Origin: Alteromonas aestuariivivens
GTDB lineage: Bacteria > Pseudomonadota > Gammaproteobacteria > Enterobacterales > Alteromonadaceae
DNA: 64,000 bases
Assembly: GCF_003367475.1 (NCBI RefSeq)
Contig: NZ_QRHA01000003.1
Location: 124,001 to 188,000, forward strand
Direction of reading: 5' to 3'
Shown here: positions 55,771-64,000 of the stretch, piece after piece
How the letters are laid out: the number at the start of each line of letters is the position of its first letter
Position numbering within the stretch: the first letter of the stretch is position 1
Notes under the pieces: model-generated
What the model was told of the DNA's origin: nothing
What the model saw: only the letters and a program-made list of their open reading frames with translations
Database searches by the model: none
Program-made: the position numbers and the translations under genes

Positions 55771-55911
55771 AGATTTAATCACCGGAATCAGAAATATCCT
55801 GGCGATAACCGGCCGAAAGTTCGCACTGGTGTGTGAACAGAAAAATAAATTACCTTACCCCAGCACTGAAGTTTTATACTGCGACATATGTTTCGCTTAA
55901 GCAATAGGCCA

Positions 55912-56517
55912 ATGAAGCCCATTATTCTCGCATCATCTTCCCGTTATCGTCAGGCGCAGTTGGCCTCGCTGGGGCTTGATGTACCCGCCATCGCTCCTGA
56001 TGTGGATGAAACCCCCACAGAACAGGAATCGGCGCAGCAACTCGCAATGCGTCTGGCACAAGCCAAAGCTCGCGCAGTGGCAATAAGACATCCTGAAGCG
56101 CTCGTTATTGGCAGTGACCAGGTAGCCTGCGTAGAAGTAAACGGGCAACCACGATTGCTGGGTAAACCTGGCAACTTTGACAATGCCGTGGTGCAATTAC
56201 AGATGTGTCAGGGCAAAACCGTCAACTTCTACACTGCCGTGTGCGTTCATAGCGAAAGCCAGAACTTGTCGTACGCTGATATAGATATTACCCAGGTTCA
56301 TTTTCGCCCGCTGTCTCTTTCAGCAATCAAACGCTATGTGCGCACTGAGGAACCTTATGACTGTGCCGGCAGCTTTAAAAGCGAGGGCAAAGGCATTTTA
56401 TTGTTCGATGCCATTGACTCCCGCGATCCAAACAGTCTTATTGGCTTACCGGTATTGCTTTTAAGGGACTTGCTTGCACAATCCGGTGTCGACCTGCTCG
56501 AGCTTGCGACTCGCTGA
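55912..56517 (+). CDS. yceF: Maf/YceF family nucleotide pyrophosphatase
   Basis: 201 residues from MKPIILASSSRYRQAQL. An ATG 24 bases upstream (55888) is in frame and cannot be excluded, since neither has a strong RBS. Maf fold: the SSSRYR loop, VIGSDQVACVEVNG, LLGKPGNFDNA and the DCAGSFKSEGKGI segment. E. coli YceF hydrolyses m7GTP and modified nucleotides. It diverges from yceD as usual. Its 3' end overlaps the convergent HAD gene by 57 bases. Confidence 0.93.
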   Translation: MKPIILASSSRYRQAQLASLGLDVPAIAPDVDETPTEQESAQQLAMRLAQAKARAVAIRHPEALVIGSDQVACVEVNGQPRLLGKPGNFDNAVVQLQMCQGKTVNFYTAVCVHSESQNLSYADIDITQVHFRPLSLSAIKRYVRTEEPYDCAGSFKSEGKGILLFDAIDSRDPNSLIGLPVLLLRDLLAQSGVDLLELATR

Positions 56518-57171
56518 TTCAGACTGGGGTAATAACAGGCCCAGTAGTTCGTTAACCGAATGAACAATGACCAAAGGGTCAAACGCCTGCAAATTCACCG
56601 GCGCATGCACACCGTAGGAAACTGCGATCCGGTCCATTCCCAAGGCTTTCGCCATTTGCATGTCGTAGGTGGTGTCACCAATCATAACCGCCTCATCCAC
56701 ATCAACTCCGGTCTCGACAAGCAGTTGGGCAAGCATATCCGGGGAAGGTTTGGAGTCCGCCTCACAGGCGCAGCGGGAATGGCTGAAAAAATGACCGGTC
56801 GCCGTACTGTCCCAGGCTCGTTGCAGCCCTCTTCTTGCCTTACCGGTTGCTACCGCAAGAGTGATCCCCGCACTTGTGAGTGCCGTCAGTAACGCCTCCA
56901 CACCATCAAACAATGGGCAGGGTGTAGCGTCCTGCTGCAGATAAATCTGCTTGTATGCCAGCACCACTTTATCAGCCATCTCGTCGTCAATATCAAACAA
57001 CTGCCTGATGGCAGGTTGCAGACTGATGCCAATAATGTGCGCCACTGCGTTATCGGTGGGTACAGGAAGGCCGCAGGCCTTTGCAGCCAACTGCATACAA
57101 TTGATGATTTTGGCGGCTGAATCCATCAGGGTTCCGTCCCAGTCAAAAATCACTAACTTGTACTGCTTCAT
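56461..57171 (-). CDS. HAD-superfamily phosphatase (phosphoglycolate phosphatase-like)
   Basis: 236 residues. HAD motif I is FDWDGTLMDS with D10 and D12. Motif II is VATGKARRG, and motif IV is VMIGDTTYDMQMA. The cap segment lies at about 20-90. It overlaps rluC by 4 bases (ATGA), the typical rluC-HAD pair near rne in Gammaproteobacteria. Substrate unknown, perhaps phosphoglycolate or other small phosphomonoesters. Confidence 0.9.
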   Translation of the reverse strand: MKQYKLVIFDWDGTLMDSAAKIINCMQLAAKACGLPVPTDNAVAHIIGISLQPAIRQLFDIDDEMADKVVLAYKQIYLQQDATPCPLFDGVEALLTALTSAGITLAVATGKARRGLQRAWDSTATGHFFSHSRCACEADSKPSPDMLAQLLVETGVDVDEAVMIGDTTYDMQMAKALGMDRIAVSYGVHAPVNLQAFDPLVIVHSVNELLGLLLPQSESASRKLEQVDTGLCKQVP

Positions 57172-58112
57172 TTCAATTTATCCAATACTGCAATTAACTC
57201 TTCACTCAGCGGGGCTTCAAAACGGATGGGCTGCTCGGTTTTAGGGTGAGTCAGACTGATACTTGCTGCGTGCAAAAACAAACGATTCAGGCCAAGGCTA
57301 CGCATGTGCGCATCAAACTCACTGTCGCCGTACTTGGGATCACAGGCGATAGGATGACCGGCATGCTGGCAATGCACCCGGATTTGGTGGGTACGGCCGG
57401 TGATTGGCGAGGCTTCAACCAGTGTCGCGCCCTTATAGCTTTGCAACAGTCGATAACGGGTCTCCGATGGTTTCCCTGCGTCACTGACGCTGACCAGTCT
57501 TTCACCGGACTGCAACACATTCTTCTTTAACGGCGCTTTTACCTTAAAACGATTTTCTGGCCACTGCCCCGCGACCAAAGCCTGATAACGTTTGTCCATC
57601 TGGCCACAACGCAATTGCTCATGCAGATGTCGCAAAGCCGAACGACGTTTTGCAATCAAAATACACCCTGACGTATCGCGGTCAAGCCTGTGAACCAGTT
57701 CCATAAAAGGCGTGTCAGGCCTCAAAGCTCTCAGCCCTTCAATTAATCCAAAACTCAGGCCGCTACCACCGTGAACTGCGGTACCCGATGCCTTGTTGAT
57801 AACCAGCAAGCGGTCATCCTCGAACAGAATCTGTGACTCAAGCTCAGCGATTTTCTGCAGTTTAGGGGATGGCGCAGGTGCACCTTCAGATACCCGCACG
57901 GGGGGCACACGCACCAGATCACCCGCCTGCAGCTTGTATTCGGGCTTAACACGCCCCTTGTTGACCCGTACCTCGCCTTTACGCAGGATACGGTAAATCA
58001 TGCTTTTGGGTACGCCTTTTAGCTGGGTACGCAGAAAGTTGTCGACTCGCTGGCCCTGCTGGTCAGCATCGATAGTAATAAATTGAACGGTTTGAGGGGC
58101 GTCTTGTTTCAT
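57168..58112 (-). CDS. rluC: 23S rRNA pseudouridine synthase RluC type
   Basis: 314 residues from MKQDAPQTVQFITIDADQQG. The start at 58154 is less likely. An S4 RNA-binding domain (about 16-80) with RVDNFLRTQLKGVPKSMIYR is followed by the catalytic Asp in VHRLDRDTSGCILIAKRRSA and GRTHQIRVHCQHAGHPIACDPKYG. It makes pseudouridines in 23S rRNA (E. coli positions 955, 2504, 2580). In many relatives it lies directly opposite rne. Here four genes intervene. Confidence 0.94.
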   Translation of the reverse strand: MKQDAPQTVQFITIDADQQGQRVDNFLRTQLKGVPKSMIYRILRKGEVRVNKGRVKPEYKLQAGDLVRVPPVRVSEGAPAPSPKLQKIAELESQILFEDDRLLVINKASGTAVHGGSGLSFGLIEGLRALRPDTPFMELVHRLDRDTSGCILIAKRRSALRHLHEQLRCGQMDKRYQALVAGQWPENRFKVKAPLKKNVLQSGERLVSVSDAGKPSETRYRLLQSYKGATLVEASPITGRTHQIRVHCQHAGHPIACDPKYGDSEFDAHMRSLGLNRLFLHAASISLTHPKTEQPIRFEAPLSEELIAVLDKLK

Positions 58113-58188
58113 GGGCCCGGAGTATACCGCATATCCCCAAGGCCCCACTAGCAACCATTTTATAATGCCGCTATTTTTTTACAGTCCC

Positions 58189-59223
58189 TTATTCCTTTAC
58201 CTGTGCTGCTCTAGCCCGTTCGATACGCTCTTCTATTGAAGGGTGAGAGCTGAAAAGCCTCATCAGGTAATCATTCCCGGGATGAGAATCGGCCAGAGTT
58301 TGCATGGCATCAGCAAAATCCTCTGGTTGCAAACCAACGCGCGGCGCCTGTTGCAGGGCAAACTCATCCGCCTGCCATTCCAGTTTTTGTGAATACTGGT
58401 TTTGCACCACAGTACCGGAAACACCAAAGAATAACTCCACAGCTCCACTCACATCGCCAAAAAAATAGCTGATGATTAAGGTAGAGGCCAGCGATTCGGC
58501 AATCATCCGCATGGAATGCCGGTGTTCCACATGCCCTATTTCATGCAACAGAACAGCATTTAGCAGCTGTGCGTCGCCGTCCATCAGTTCAACAATACCA
58601 TCGGTAAACACTATGGTACCGTCGGGCAACGCAAAAGCGTTGGCCCCCATTTCGTCAGAGTCTCGAAAAAGAACCTTGTAGAATTTTTCATCGTCACTGA
58701 ACTGCTCGATGGTAGCTGAAAACGCCATCTGCAAATCAGACTGACGCTGGGCGTCCAGCTGGCTTGCGTTCAAGATCGATTTATCCAGTGCCGCGAGCGT
58801 ATGTGCCGAGGTGACTTTGGTAAGTGAATAAGGTACGTAGGCGGCAAAAGTTATAGCCAGTGCAGGTACCAAATATTTAAAAATACCAAACAGTAAAATT
58901 GGCGAAAACACCAGGCTACCTATCAACCACGCCCGGCTTTTTTCCAGCTTTGATGCAACAGACATATGGCTGTTTCCATCCAGCCAGCTGTCCAGTTCCG
59001 GGCCCCCTTCGACATAGAGCATATCCCTGTTTGGCAGCACTACCTCTCTAGGCAAATTGCCCACCCTGCTCTGTACCTTAAGTTCCGGTTGTTCACTGCA
59101 ACAAACCAGCTCACCGCCTTCTGACCCAGACACCAGCAGCTGTTTCTCTGTTATCCTGACAATTACCCGCTGGCAGCTCGAACTGCCAGCAAGGTAATAT
59201 TGCCCCTCATAAGGACCGTACAT
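58189..59223 (-). CDS. M48-family membrane zinc metalloprotease
   Basis: 344 residues. A beta-rich N-terminal domain (1-90) is followed by two membrane helices (about 97-117 and 119-137) and an M48 catalytic part with H227-E228-x-x-H231 in LLHEIGHVEHRHSM, and E282 in KLEWQADEFA as the third ligand. The wider set NAFALPDGTIVFTDGIVELM is typical of HtpX/BepA-like proteins. It probably degrades misfolded membrane or outer-membrane proteins. It begins 9 bases after the DUF898 gene and is likely co-transcribed. Confidence 0.9.
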   Translation of the reverse strand: MYGPYEGQYYLAGSSSCQRVIVRITEKQLLVSGSEGGELVCCSEQPELKVQSRVGNLPREVVLPNRDMLYVEGGPELDSWLDGNSHMSVASKLEKSRAWLIGSLVFSPILLFGIFKYLVPALAITFAAYVPYSLTKVTSAHTLAALDKSILNASQLDAQRQSDLQMAFSATIEQFSDDEKFYKVLFRDSDEMGANAFALPDGTIVFTDGIVELMDGDAQLLNAVLLHEIGHVEHRHSMRMIAESLASTLIISYFFGDVSGAVELFFGVSGTVVQNQYSQKLEWQADEFALQQAPRVGLQPEDFADAMQTLADSHPGNDYLMRLFSSHPSIEERIERARAAQVKE

Positions 59224-59232
59224 TACGATCCC

Positions 59233-60420
59233 TTAGCCCAGTGACACATCAAGATCAAACAGCGTCGAAACTTCTTCAGCAGCAGAACTGGCTGTCTGCT
59301 CAGGAGTTGCCACGACTTCATCTAGCCCTGGAAGCACATTCACCTGGGTGTGAGCTGCAAAAAATTGTGTGGTTCGCACCTTAGCCCAGGGTAACGCCAG
59401 GCCAAGTGAAAAAATAACCGCCAGTAAATTGGTAACCCTGAGTTTCAGTAAACCACCTACCGACATATCTGAACCAAACGTTGCTGCATTTTCCAGCTGG
59501 CTAACACTAAACATGTGGTTTCTGATGAGGGCTGTATAAATGCTGCTGGTTACGCCATACACAATCACATACATCAGAAGACTGATAACCGTACTGATGC
59601 GTGCCACTCCATCTGCTTGCCCTTCAAACCCTCCTGCAACAAAACCTACCGTGAATGCAAAGCAGAATGCGATTACAACGCCAACGAAAAAAGCAGCATA
59701 GCTGGCTTTGAAGTAAGTACCGGCTTCCAGGCTGGTGGTAAATTTCCTATCGCCGTAACGGGTGTTCTCAAGAATGAAGGTATCCATTTTTTTCAACGCC
59801 CAAGGCAGTGCCAGATACAAAGTAAAAACCGTCGCAATTGGGTAGAGCACGAAAGCTCTAAAGGCCTGCCCATACTGCCCGACAAATCCAAATCGAACAT
59901 TACGGTAGGCCGTCATTCCCATATTGAAATTCAACCCCTTGCAAATAAGCCACGGGTACACAATAAACAAAGCTATTGCAATCACCCCACTCAATATCGG
60001 GCTGTACAAGGATGACAGAAAGTAGGCGCTGAATAACAGCACCGCAATAATTCTTCCTTTCAGAATTTGCATGGGTTCCGCCAAATAGGAGAACCGATGA
60101 CCGTCAATGGACAGATTGCCGTAGAAGTAGCGTTTGCTTCTGACTTTGGCCCACGCTGAGTAGATCCCCAGTGTCGCAACAGTCAGCAACAAATTAACAA
60201 TCCAGATAGAGAAAAATTCGCCTGCTTTGCCACTGAACTCAACCTCAGCAGCTCTTGTACTCTCAGGCTCCCGAAACTGATTCACTGGATTATCCGGATG
60301 GTCTGCAATCAGTGCGTCCAGTTCTGAAGCATTTTCGGGATATGCCTTGTCATCCACAGTTTGCCTGGCTTCGAGCAGTTCCTGGTATGAATAACTCGCA
60401 AAGTCTAGGTTATTTTTCAT
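59233..60420 (-). CDS. DUF898 (YjgN-like) multi-pass membrane protein
   Basis: 395 residues. The family pattern is repeated: GKAGEFFSIWIVNLLLTVATLGIYSAW then AKVRSKRYFYGN, and near the end LRVTNLLAVIFSLGLALPWAKVRTTQF. At least six membrane helices are spread over 70-330. It opens with an acidic soluble tail. Function is unknown. DUF898 genes often lie beside an M48 peptidase, as here, which suggests a shared membrane-quality task. Confidence 0.9.
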   Translation of the reverse strand: MKNNLDFASYSYQELLEARQTVDDKAYPENASELDALIADHPDNPVNQFREPESTRAAEVEFSGKAGEFFSIWIVNLLLTVATLGIYSAWAKVRSKRYFYGNLSIDGHRFSYLAEPMQILKGRIIAVLLFSAYFLSSLYSPILSGVIAIALFIVYPWLICKGLNFNMGMTAYRNVRFGFVGQYGQAFRAFVLYPIATVFTLYLALPWALKKMDTFILENTRYGDRKFTTSLEAGTYFKASYAAFFVGVVIAFCFAFTVGFVAGGFEGQADGVARISTVISLLMYVIVYGVTSSIYTALIRNHMFSVSQLENAATFGSDMSVGGLLKLRVTNLLAVIFSLGLALPWAKVRTTQFFAAHTQVNVLPGLDEVVATPEQTASSAAEEVSTLFDLDVSLG

Positions 60421-60777
60421 ATTAAATCCTTGATATTATTATTGTTCCCTTAAATCCCACTAACGGTTTAATTTTAGGGCTGAATTTCCATTTAATGGAA
60501 CTCGTCAGTTTCAGTCAAGCACTAAAGCTCATAACGCTTCATTTACATACTTAACATTTCACTGCGCAGAAAAGCGCTAAACCAATGCCTGTATTCCCAA
60601 TACTGCTAAGGTTTACATATGCGGAGTGATTCCAGGTATCGGATTGCACTACGGCAATTTCAGTATCCAACAATTGAGTCCAATACAGCACAGAACAAAA
60701 TAAATGACTACTGCCCTAAAGTGCGGCTTCGTTTCCACCGAAGCAACCGAACCCATAAATATCCCGGAGAGTCGATC
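60421..60777. other. Intergenic region between the DUF898 and SLATT-like genes
   Basis: 357 bases. A longer frame of the + gene starts at 60619, but the better start is at 60778. TTCCAT-TTA-ATGGAA at 60486-60500 is a short palindrome near the DUF898 promoter. No other element is clear. Confidence 0.55.
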
Positions 60778-61185
60778 ATGAGTAACAACTCCCCCATTAT
60801 GAAGGAAATCAAACGGGAGATTTGCAAACGTTACTGGTATGCCAGGTTTGATTTCATATTTAATCACTTGTTACTTTTGATTATGGTAGTGGCAAGCAGT
60901 TATCCGGCTTTTGCTCAGATATTCAGCCAGGGAAATGAAAAATACACGGCTGCTATTGCAGCAATTCCTGCCTTCATACTTTTGTTCCAGAGAACATTTA
61001 AATGGGAACAGCGCGGTGAATGGCACTGGGAATATCACCGCCGCCTGATTGCACTGTCCAGGGAAGTGCGGGACCAAAACCTGCCTTTGCAGCAGGCCAG
61101 CATAAAACTCACTTTACTGGAGCAGGAATTTGCCGGAACCTTTCCCGGCGTGAATTACTCCGCAGGCAAAGAGCCTAAAACATAG
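60778..61185 (+). CDS. SLATT-like two-helix membrane protein
   Basis: 135 residues from MSNNSPIMKEIKREICKRYWY, with GGAG eight bases before the ATG. An in-frame ATG at 60619 lacks such a site. Two membrane helices (about 29-46 and 56-76) are followed by a long amphipathic helix with WEQRGEWHWEYHRRLIALSREV. This is the layout of SLATT (DUF4231-type) proteins, predicted pore-forming effectors in nucleotide-signal and SLOG-linked defence systems. No sensor or nucleotidyltransferase partner is near, so it may be an orphan or serve another role. It ends 11 bases into the convergent SGNH gene. Confidence 0.55.
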   Translation: MSNNSPIMKEIKREICKRYWYARFDFIFNHLLLLIMVVASSYPAFAQIFSQGNEKYTAAIAAIPAFILLFQRTFKWEQRGEWHWEYHRRLIALSREVRDQNLPLQQASIKLTLLEQEFAGTFPGVNYSAGKEPKT

Positions 61186-62035
61186 GTTGCAAATAGCCAC
61201 CGGATTCACGCACATAGCGCTGAATATAGGGCTGTAGTTGCCTCGCCCATATTTGATATCCAAACTGATTGAGATGCAGCATGTCGGGCGTAATCCCCCT
61301 GTTTAATGTGCCATCTGTCTTCAAAAACGCGTCATCGAAGCGGGCAAACAGAATTTCGGCTTCAGATGCCAGGTCCGCCAATAAGTCGTTGGCTTTGTTG
61401 TTATTGATCCTCAAAGAATCGTCACTATCTGCGCCACGGGGAAAAATTCCCAGCAGTAATACCGGGCTAGCCGGAATACGGATTCGCAATTCAGCTAAAA
61501 TGGCTTTGACACCATCACGAATAGCTTCCGGCGTGTCCATGCGATGCCCGGTATTATTGGTTCCAATTAACAATATCGCCAACGCAGGTTCCTGTCTCTC
61601 CAACTCTCCTTGCTGCAGGCGCCACAACACATTTTCTGTGCGATCACCGCTAAACCCCAGGTTCAGTGTGTCTATATCTGCGAAATACTGCCTCCAGACA
61701 GCCCCCCCTTCGTTCTCCCAACCATGGATAATCGAATCTCCTATCAACACCAACTCAGCCGTTTTGCCGCGTGCCTGGGCGACCTTTTGCTCATGACGGG
61801 GTAACCACCAGGCTGTCGCCCAGGGTTCATTCAACACCGCAGGAATAACGCTGCGCTCCTGTGAAACAGATACAATAGCCGTAGCTTTGTTGCCTGACTG
61901 CGAAGTGGTACTTTTCAATTCTGTTGGCCCCCTGTTTAACGCGCACCGAAGCAAGCCCGGCTTTAAAATAGCTCCTATCCAACGAAGCATAAAGCGGAAA
62001 TCAACTGGCCTGAAAGGCCGCATTACGCTTGCCAA
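61175..62035 (-). CDS. SGNH/GDSL hydrolase, PAF-acetylhydrolase-like
   Basis: 286 residues. Block I is LVLIGDSIIHGWEN (Ser nucleophile), the Gly block NLGFSGDRTENVLWRLQQGEL, block III LIGTNNTGHRMD and block V DMLHLNQFGYQIWARQL (Asp, His). The HGW/GDRTENVLWR pattern is typical of platelet-activating-factor acetylhydrolase IB gamma-like esterases, which remove acetyl groups from sugars or lipids. The first 80 residues are less conserved and the true start (62035, 62023 or later) is uncertain. A cleavable signal is not clear. Confidence 0.85.
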   Translation of the reverse strand: MASVMRPFRPVDFRFMLRWIGAILKPGLLRCALNRGPTELKSTTSQSGNKATAIVSVSQERSVIPAVLNEPWATAWWLPRHEQKVAQARGKTAELVLIGDSIIHGWENEGGAVWRQYFADIDTLNLGFSGDRTENVLWRLQQGELERQEPALAILLIGTNNTGHRMDTPEAIRDGVKAILAELRIRIPASPVLLLGIFPRGADSDDSLRINNNKANDLLADLASEAEILFARFDDAFLKTDGTLNRGITPDMLHLNQFGYQIWARQLQPYIQRYVRESGGYLQPMF

Positions 62036-62531
62036 AATTGCTTGTGTGGTTATTTGCTTGCCTATTTCTTGTCTTTAGTGCGATAATCGCTGCGTTTTAT
62101 CAGCAATAGTTGTGCTGTGAAACCGGTTAGAGCTTAAAGTTAGCCACTTGCCTGAGTTGTCGGCCTGACATTAATCAAAATGGCCAGCCTTACGAAAAAG
62201 GTAGTACTAAAACCTTTTGACGACTTCACACAACCCAGGCCCCAAGAAACAATAAAGTTCGCCGTTTAGAAATACAGAATTGAATTGACAATCCCCCTTT
62301 GGCAACACAATCGAAGGGTGATGGAAAGCGTTATCGTAATGGTTAAGGGCCGTCGTTCCCGGCACCCGAAAGACATCAAAAAACCCGAATCCAAACCGGG
62401 AAAATCTGCGATGTAAGGGTAATACGACACACAACAAAGTCCCCGTCCGGCCGTGAGGCTGCGCGGTGAGGGTTTGCACATGTCACTTTAATTTTGTATC
62501 TGAACGGCTGTAAAAAACAGAGTTAGATACA
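62036..62531. other. Upstream region and leader of rne
   Basis: 496 bases without a credible gene. Frames of 71-90 codons on the minus strand here show no known product. Short hairpins with CCCG/CGGG (about 62380-62400) and a GCC-GTGA-GGC loop (about 62450) are present. The last part forms the hairpin at 62494-62532. Long structured leaders are usual for rne, where RNase E cuts its own mRNA. Confidence 0.6.
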
Positions 62532-62532
62532 A
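62494..62532 (+). promoter_or_regulatory. rne: Start-codon hairpin of rne
   Basis: TTGTATCT (62494-62501) pairs perfectly with AGATACAA (62525-62532), and the last A is the first base of the rne ATG. Inside, AAC/GTT and CTGT/ACAG (62508-62511, 62517-62520) continue the stem up to an AAAAA loop. The stem covers the place of the ribosome binding site, so it would limit translation. Confidence 0.72.
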
Positions 62533-64000
62533 TGAAAAGAATGTTGATTAATGCAACTCAACAAGAAGAGTTGCGGGTTGCCCTGGTTGATGGGCAACGT
62601 TTGTATGATCTTGATATTGAAAGTCCCGGGCACGAACAAAAAAAAGCGAACATTTACAAGGGTAAAATTACCCGTGTAGAACCCAGCCTTGAAGCCGCTT
62701 TTGTTGATTACGGTGCTGAACGCCACGGCTTCCTTCCTCTCAAAGAAATTGCCAGAACCTACTTCCCTAAAGGCTACAAATTTGACGGCCGTCCAAACAT
62801 CAAGGACGTGATCAAAGAAGGTCAGGAAGTTATTGTACAGATTGATAAGGAAGAGCGAGGCCAAAAGGGTGCTGCTCTGACTACTTTCCTGTCACTGGCT
62901 GGCAGTTACCTGGTGCTGATGCCCAACAACCCTCGTGCTGGCGGCATTTCCCGCCGCATTGAAGGCGACGAGCGTACCGAACTCAAGGCAGCTCTGAGTA
63001 AGCTCGACCTGCCAGATGGCATGGGGCTGATTGTGCGTACTGCCGGTGTAGGCAAATCCTACGAGGAACTCGAATGGGATTTGAAAGTCTTGCTCACTCA
63101 TTGGCAAGCTGTCTCAAAAGTAGCAGAAGAACGCTCTGCTCCTTTCCTGATCCATCAGGAATCCAACGTCATCGTGCGGGCAATTCGGGATTATCTGCGT
63201 CGTGATATCGGCGAAATCCTGATCGACAACAACCGCGTATACGAACAGGCATTGCAGCATATTCAACTGGTTCGGCCGGACTTTGCAAGCCGGGTAAAAC
63301 TTTATTCCGGTGATGTACCATTATTCAGTCACTATCAAATCGAAAGCCAGATTGAATCCGCATTCCAGCGTGAAGTGCGACTGCCTTCCGGTGGCTCGAT
63401 TGTCATCGATCCGACCGAAGCTCTGACCTCAATCGATATCAACTCCGCCCGCGCAACCAAGGGCGGTGATATTGAAGAGACCGCACTAAATACTAATCTG
63501 GAAGCAGCAGACGAAATCGCCCGCCAATTGCGTTTGCGCGATTTGGGTGGTCTGGTTGTAATCGACTTCATCGACATGACCCCTCCCCGTCATCAGCGGG
63601 AAGTTGAAAACCGTTTAAAAGATGCAGTGCGCTCAGACCGTGCACGGGTCCAACTGGGACGTATTTCCCGTTTTGGCCTGCTGGAAATGTCGCGCCAGCG
63701 CCTGCGCCCTTCCCTGGGTGAATCTGCTCACCATGTCTGCCCGCGCTGTTCTGGTCACGGTACCATTCGGGGAACAGAATCGCTGGCCCTTTCCATTCTT
63801 CGCATCATTGAAGAGGAAAGCATCAAGGACAATACCGGTCAAATTGAAGCCCAGTTACCGGTTCCGGTTGCAACCTATTTGCTGAATGAAAAGCGCAAAT
63901 CGATCAACTCGCTCGAAAAACGCCACGGCGTTTCATTGCTGCTGATCCCGAATGCAAACCTGGAAACGCCACACTATCAGGTAACCCGACGCCGTCCTGA
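62532..64000 (+). CDS. rne: Ribonuclease E, N-terminal catalytic part (cut by window edge)
   Basis: The frame is open from ATG 62532 to the window end, 489 codons. It contains the S1 domain (about 39-119), the 5' sensor and RNase H-like region, catalytic D302 in [19 protein letters not shown] and D345 in [14 protein letters not shown] (equal to E. coli D303 and D346), and the zinc-link C403-x-x-C406 ([10 protein letters not shown]). It starts mRNA decay and rRNA/tRNA processing and scaffolds the degradosome through its missing C-terminus. The leader forms a hairpin over the start. Confidence 0.97.
   Translation, partial: MKRMLINATQQEELRVALVDGQRLYDLDIESPGHEQKKANIYKGKITRVEPSLEAAFVDYGAERHGFLPLKEIARTYFPKGYKFDGRPNIKDVIKEGQEVIVQIDKEERGQKGAALTTFLSLAGSYLVLMPNNPRAGGISRRIEGDERTELKAALSKLDLPDGMGLIVRTAGVGKSYEELEWDLKVLLTHWQAVSKVAEERSAPFLIHQESNVIVRAIRDYLRRDIGEILIDNNRVYEQALQHIQLVRPDFASRVKLYSGDVPLFSHYQIESQIESAFQREVRLPSGGSIVIDPTEALTSIDINSARATKGGDIEETALNTNLEAADEIARQLRLRDLGGLVVIDFIDMTPPRHQREVENRLKDAVRSDRARVQLGRISRFGLLEMSRQRLRPSLGESAHHVCPRCSGHGTIRGTESLALSILRIIEEESIKDNTGQIEAQLPVPVATYLLNEKRKSINSLEKRHGVSLLLIPNANLETPHYQVTRRRP

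Noticed and set aside
60619..60777. 53-residue extension of the SLATT-like protein
   Set aside because: No RBS before 60619, whereas GGAG precedes the ATG at 60778. The added residues are not membrane or family-like.
62207..62481. 71- to 90-codon minus-strand frames in the rne upstream region
   Set aside because: They overlap each other in different frames and the rne leader, and show no known protein.
1..64000. CRISPR array, prophage or insertion sequence
   Set aside because: No regularly spaced repeats, integrase, transposase or phage structural genes were found.

Overview
The window is chromosomal DNA of a gammaproteobacterium, most likely a marine, polysaccharide-using member of the Cellvibrionales/Alteromonadales side of the class. 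The order is inferred from gene content and is not certain. Signs of this are the block rne / rluC / yceF / yceD-rpmF-plsX-fabHDG-acpP-fabF-pabC-mltG-tmk-holB-tatD, an H-NS type nucleoid protein, long-chain flavodoxin next to fur, the etfBA / etfD pair, MsrPQ, and a TonB receptor near a family 106 glycoside hydrolase. I see no tRNA, rRNA, CRISPR array, insertion sequence or prophage. Many starts are TTG or GTG with good ribosome binding sites (etfD, dgt, tatD, pabC, fabF, fabH, plsX).

Layout. 1-5.4 kb: a GH106-like lipoprotein (cut by the window edge), a CurA-type enone reductase and a TonB-dependent receptor. 5.4-10.3 kb: a small SOS-type gene with a perfect LexA box and an RND efflux pair. 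10.6-14.8 kb: a stand-alone E-set/CBM48 protein and the electron transfer flavoprotein genes etfBA and etfD, which diverge from a shared palindrome. 14.8-17.8 kb: H-NS, YbfF esterase, DUF2788, FldA, Fur. 17.8-21.1 kb: pxpA-pxpB-pxpC (5-oxoprolinase) with a D-amino-acid-transaminase-like gene. 21.1-30.1 kb: CvfB-like S1 protein, OsmC, then a three-gene RND system with two permeases. 30.1-32.3 kb: DUF3718, DUF2189 and LRAT-like genes. 32.5-38.8 kb: alaA, yfbR, dgt, msrPQ, a SulA-like gene with a LexA-like box, and ychJ. 38.8-46 kb: ATP-grasp-like and acyltransferase-3 genes, an M2 peptidase, a yeast-type cytosine deaminase homologue and small proteins. 44.7-55.7 kb: one long minus-strand block for fatty acid synthesis, cell wall and DNA metabolism. 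55.9-62 kb: yceF, a HAD phosphatase, rluC, an M48/DUF898 pair, a SLATT-like two-helix protein and an SGNH hydrolase. 62.5-64 kb: the 5' part of rne.

How the genes work together. Two genes carry LexA-type operators (5770-5785, perfect; 37769-37784, one core mismatch). The second encodes a SulA-like protein and lies just downstream of two dNTP-degrading enzymes (YfbR, Dgt) and a methionine-sulfoxide repair pair, so 32-38 kb reads as a nucleotide-pool and damage-response neighbourhood. The fatty acid block starts from a near-consensus promoter with a GC-rich discriminator placed so close to yceD that its mRNA should be almost leaderless. The rne start codon sits at the edge of a long hairpin that also covers the region where a ribosome binding site would be. 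No single grand new system is obvious. The best unexplained items are the LexA-boxed 121-residue protein, the rne leader hairpin, the second-neighbour RND permease with an extra hydrophobic insert, the FCY1-like deaminase and the structured intergenic element at 30734-30797.
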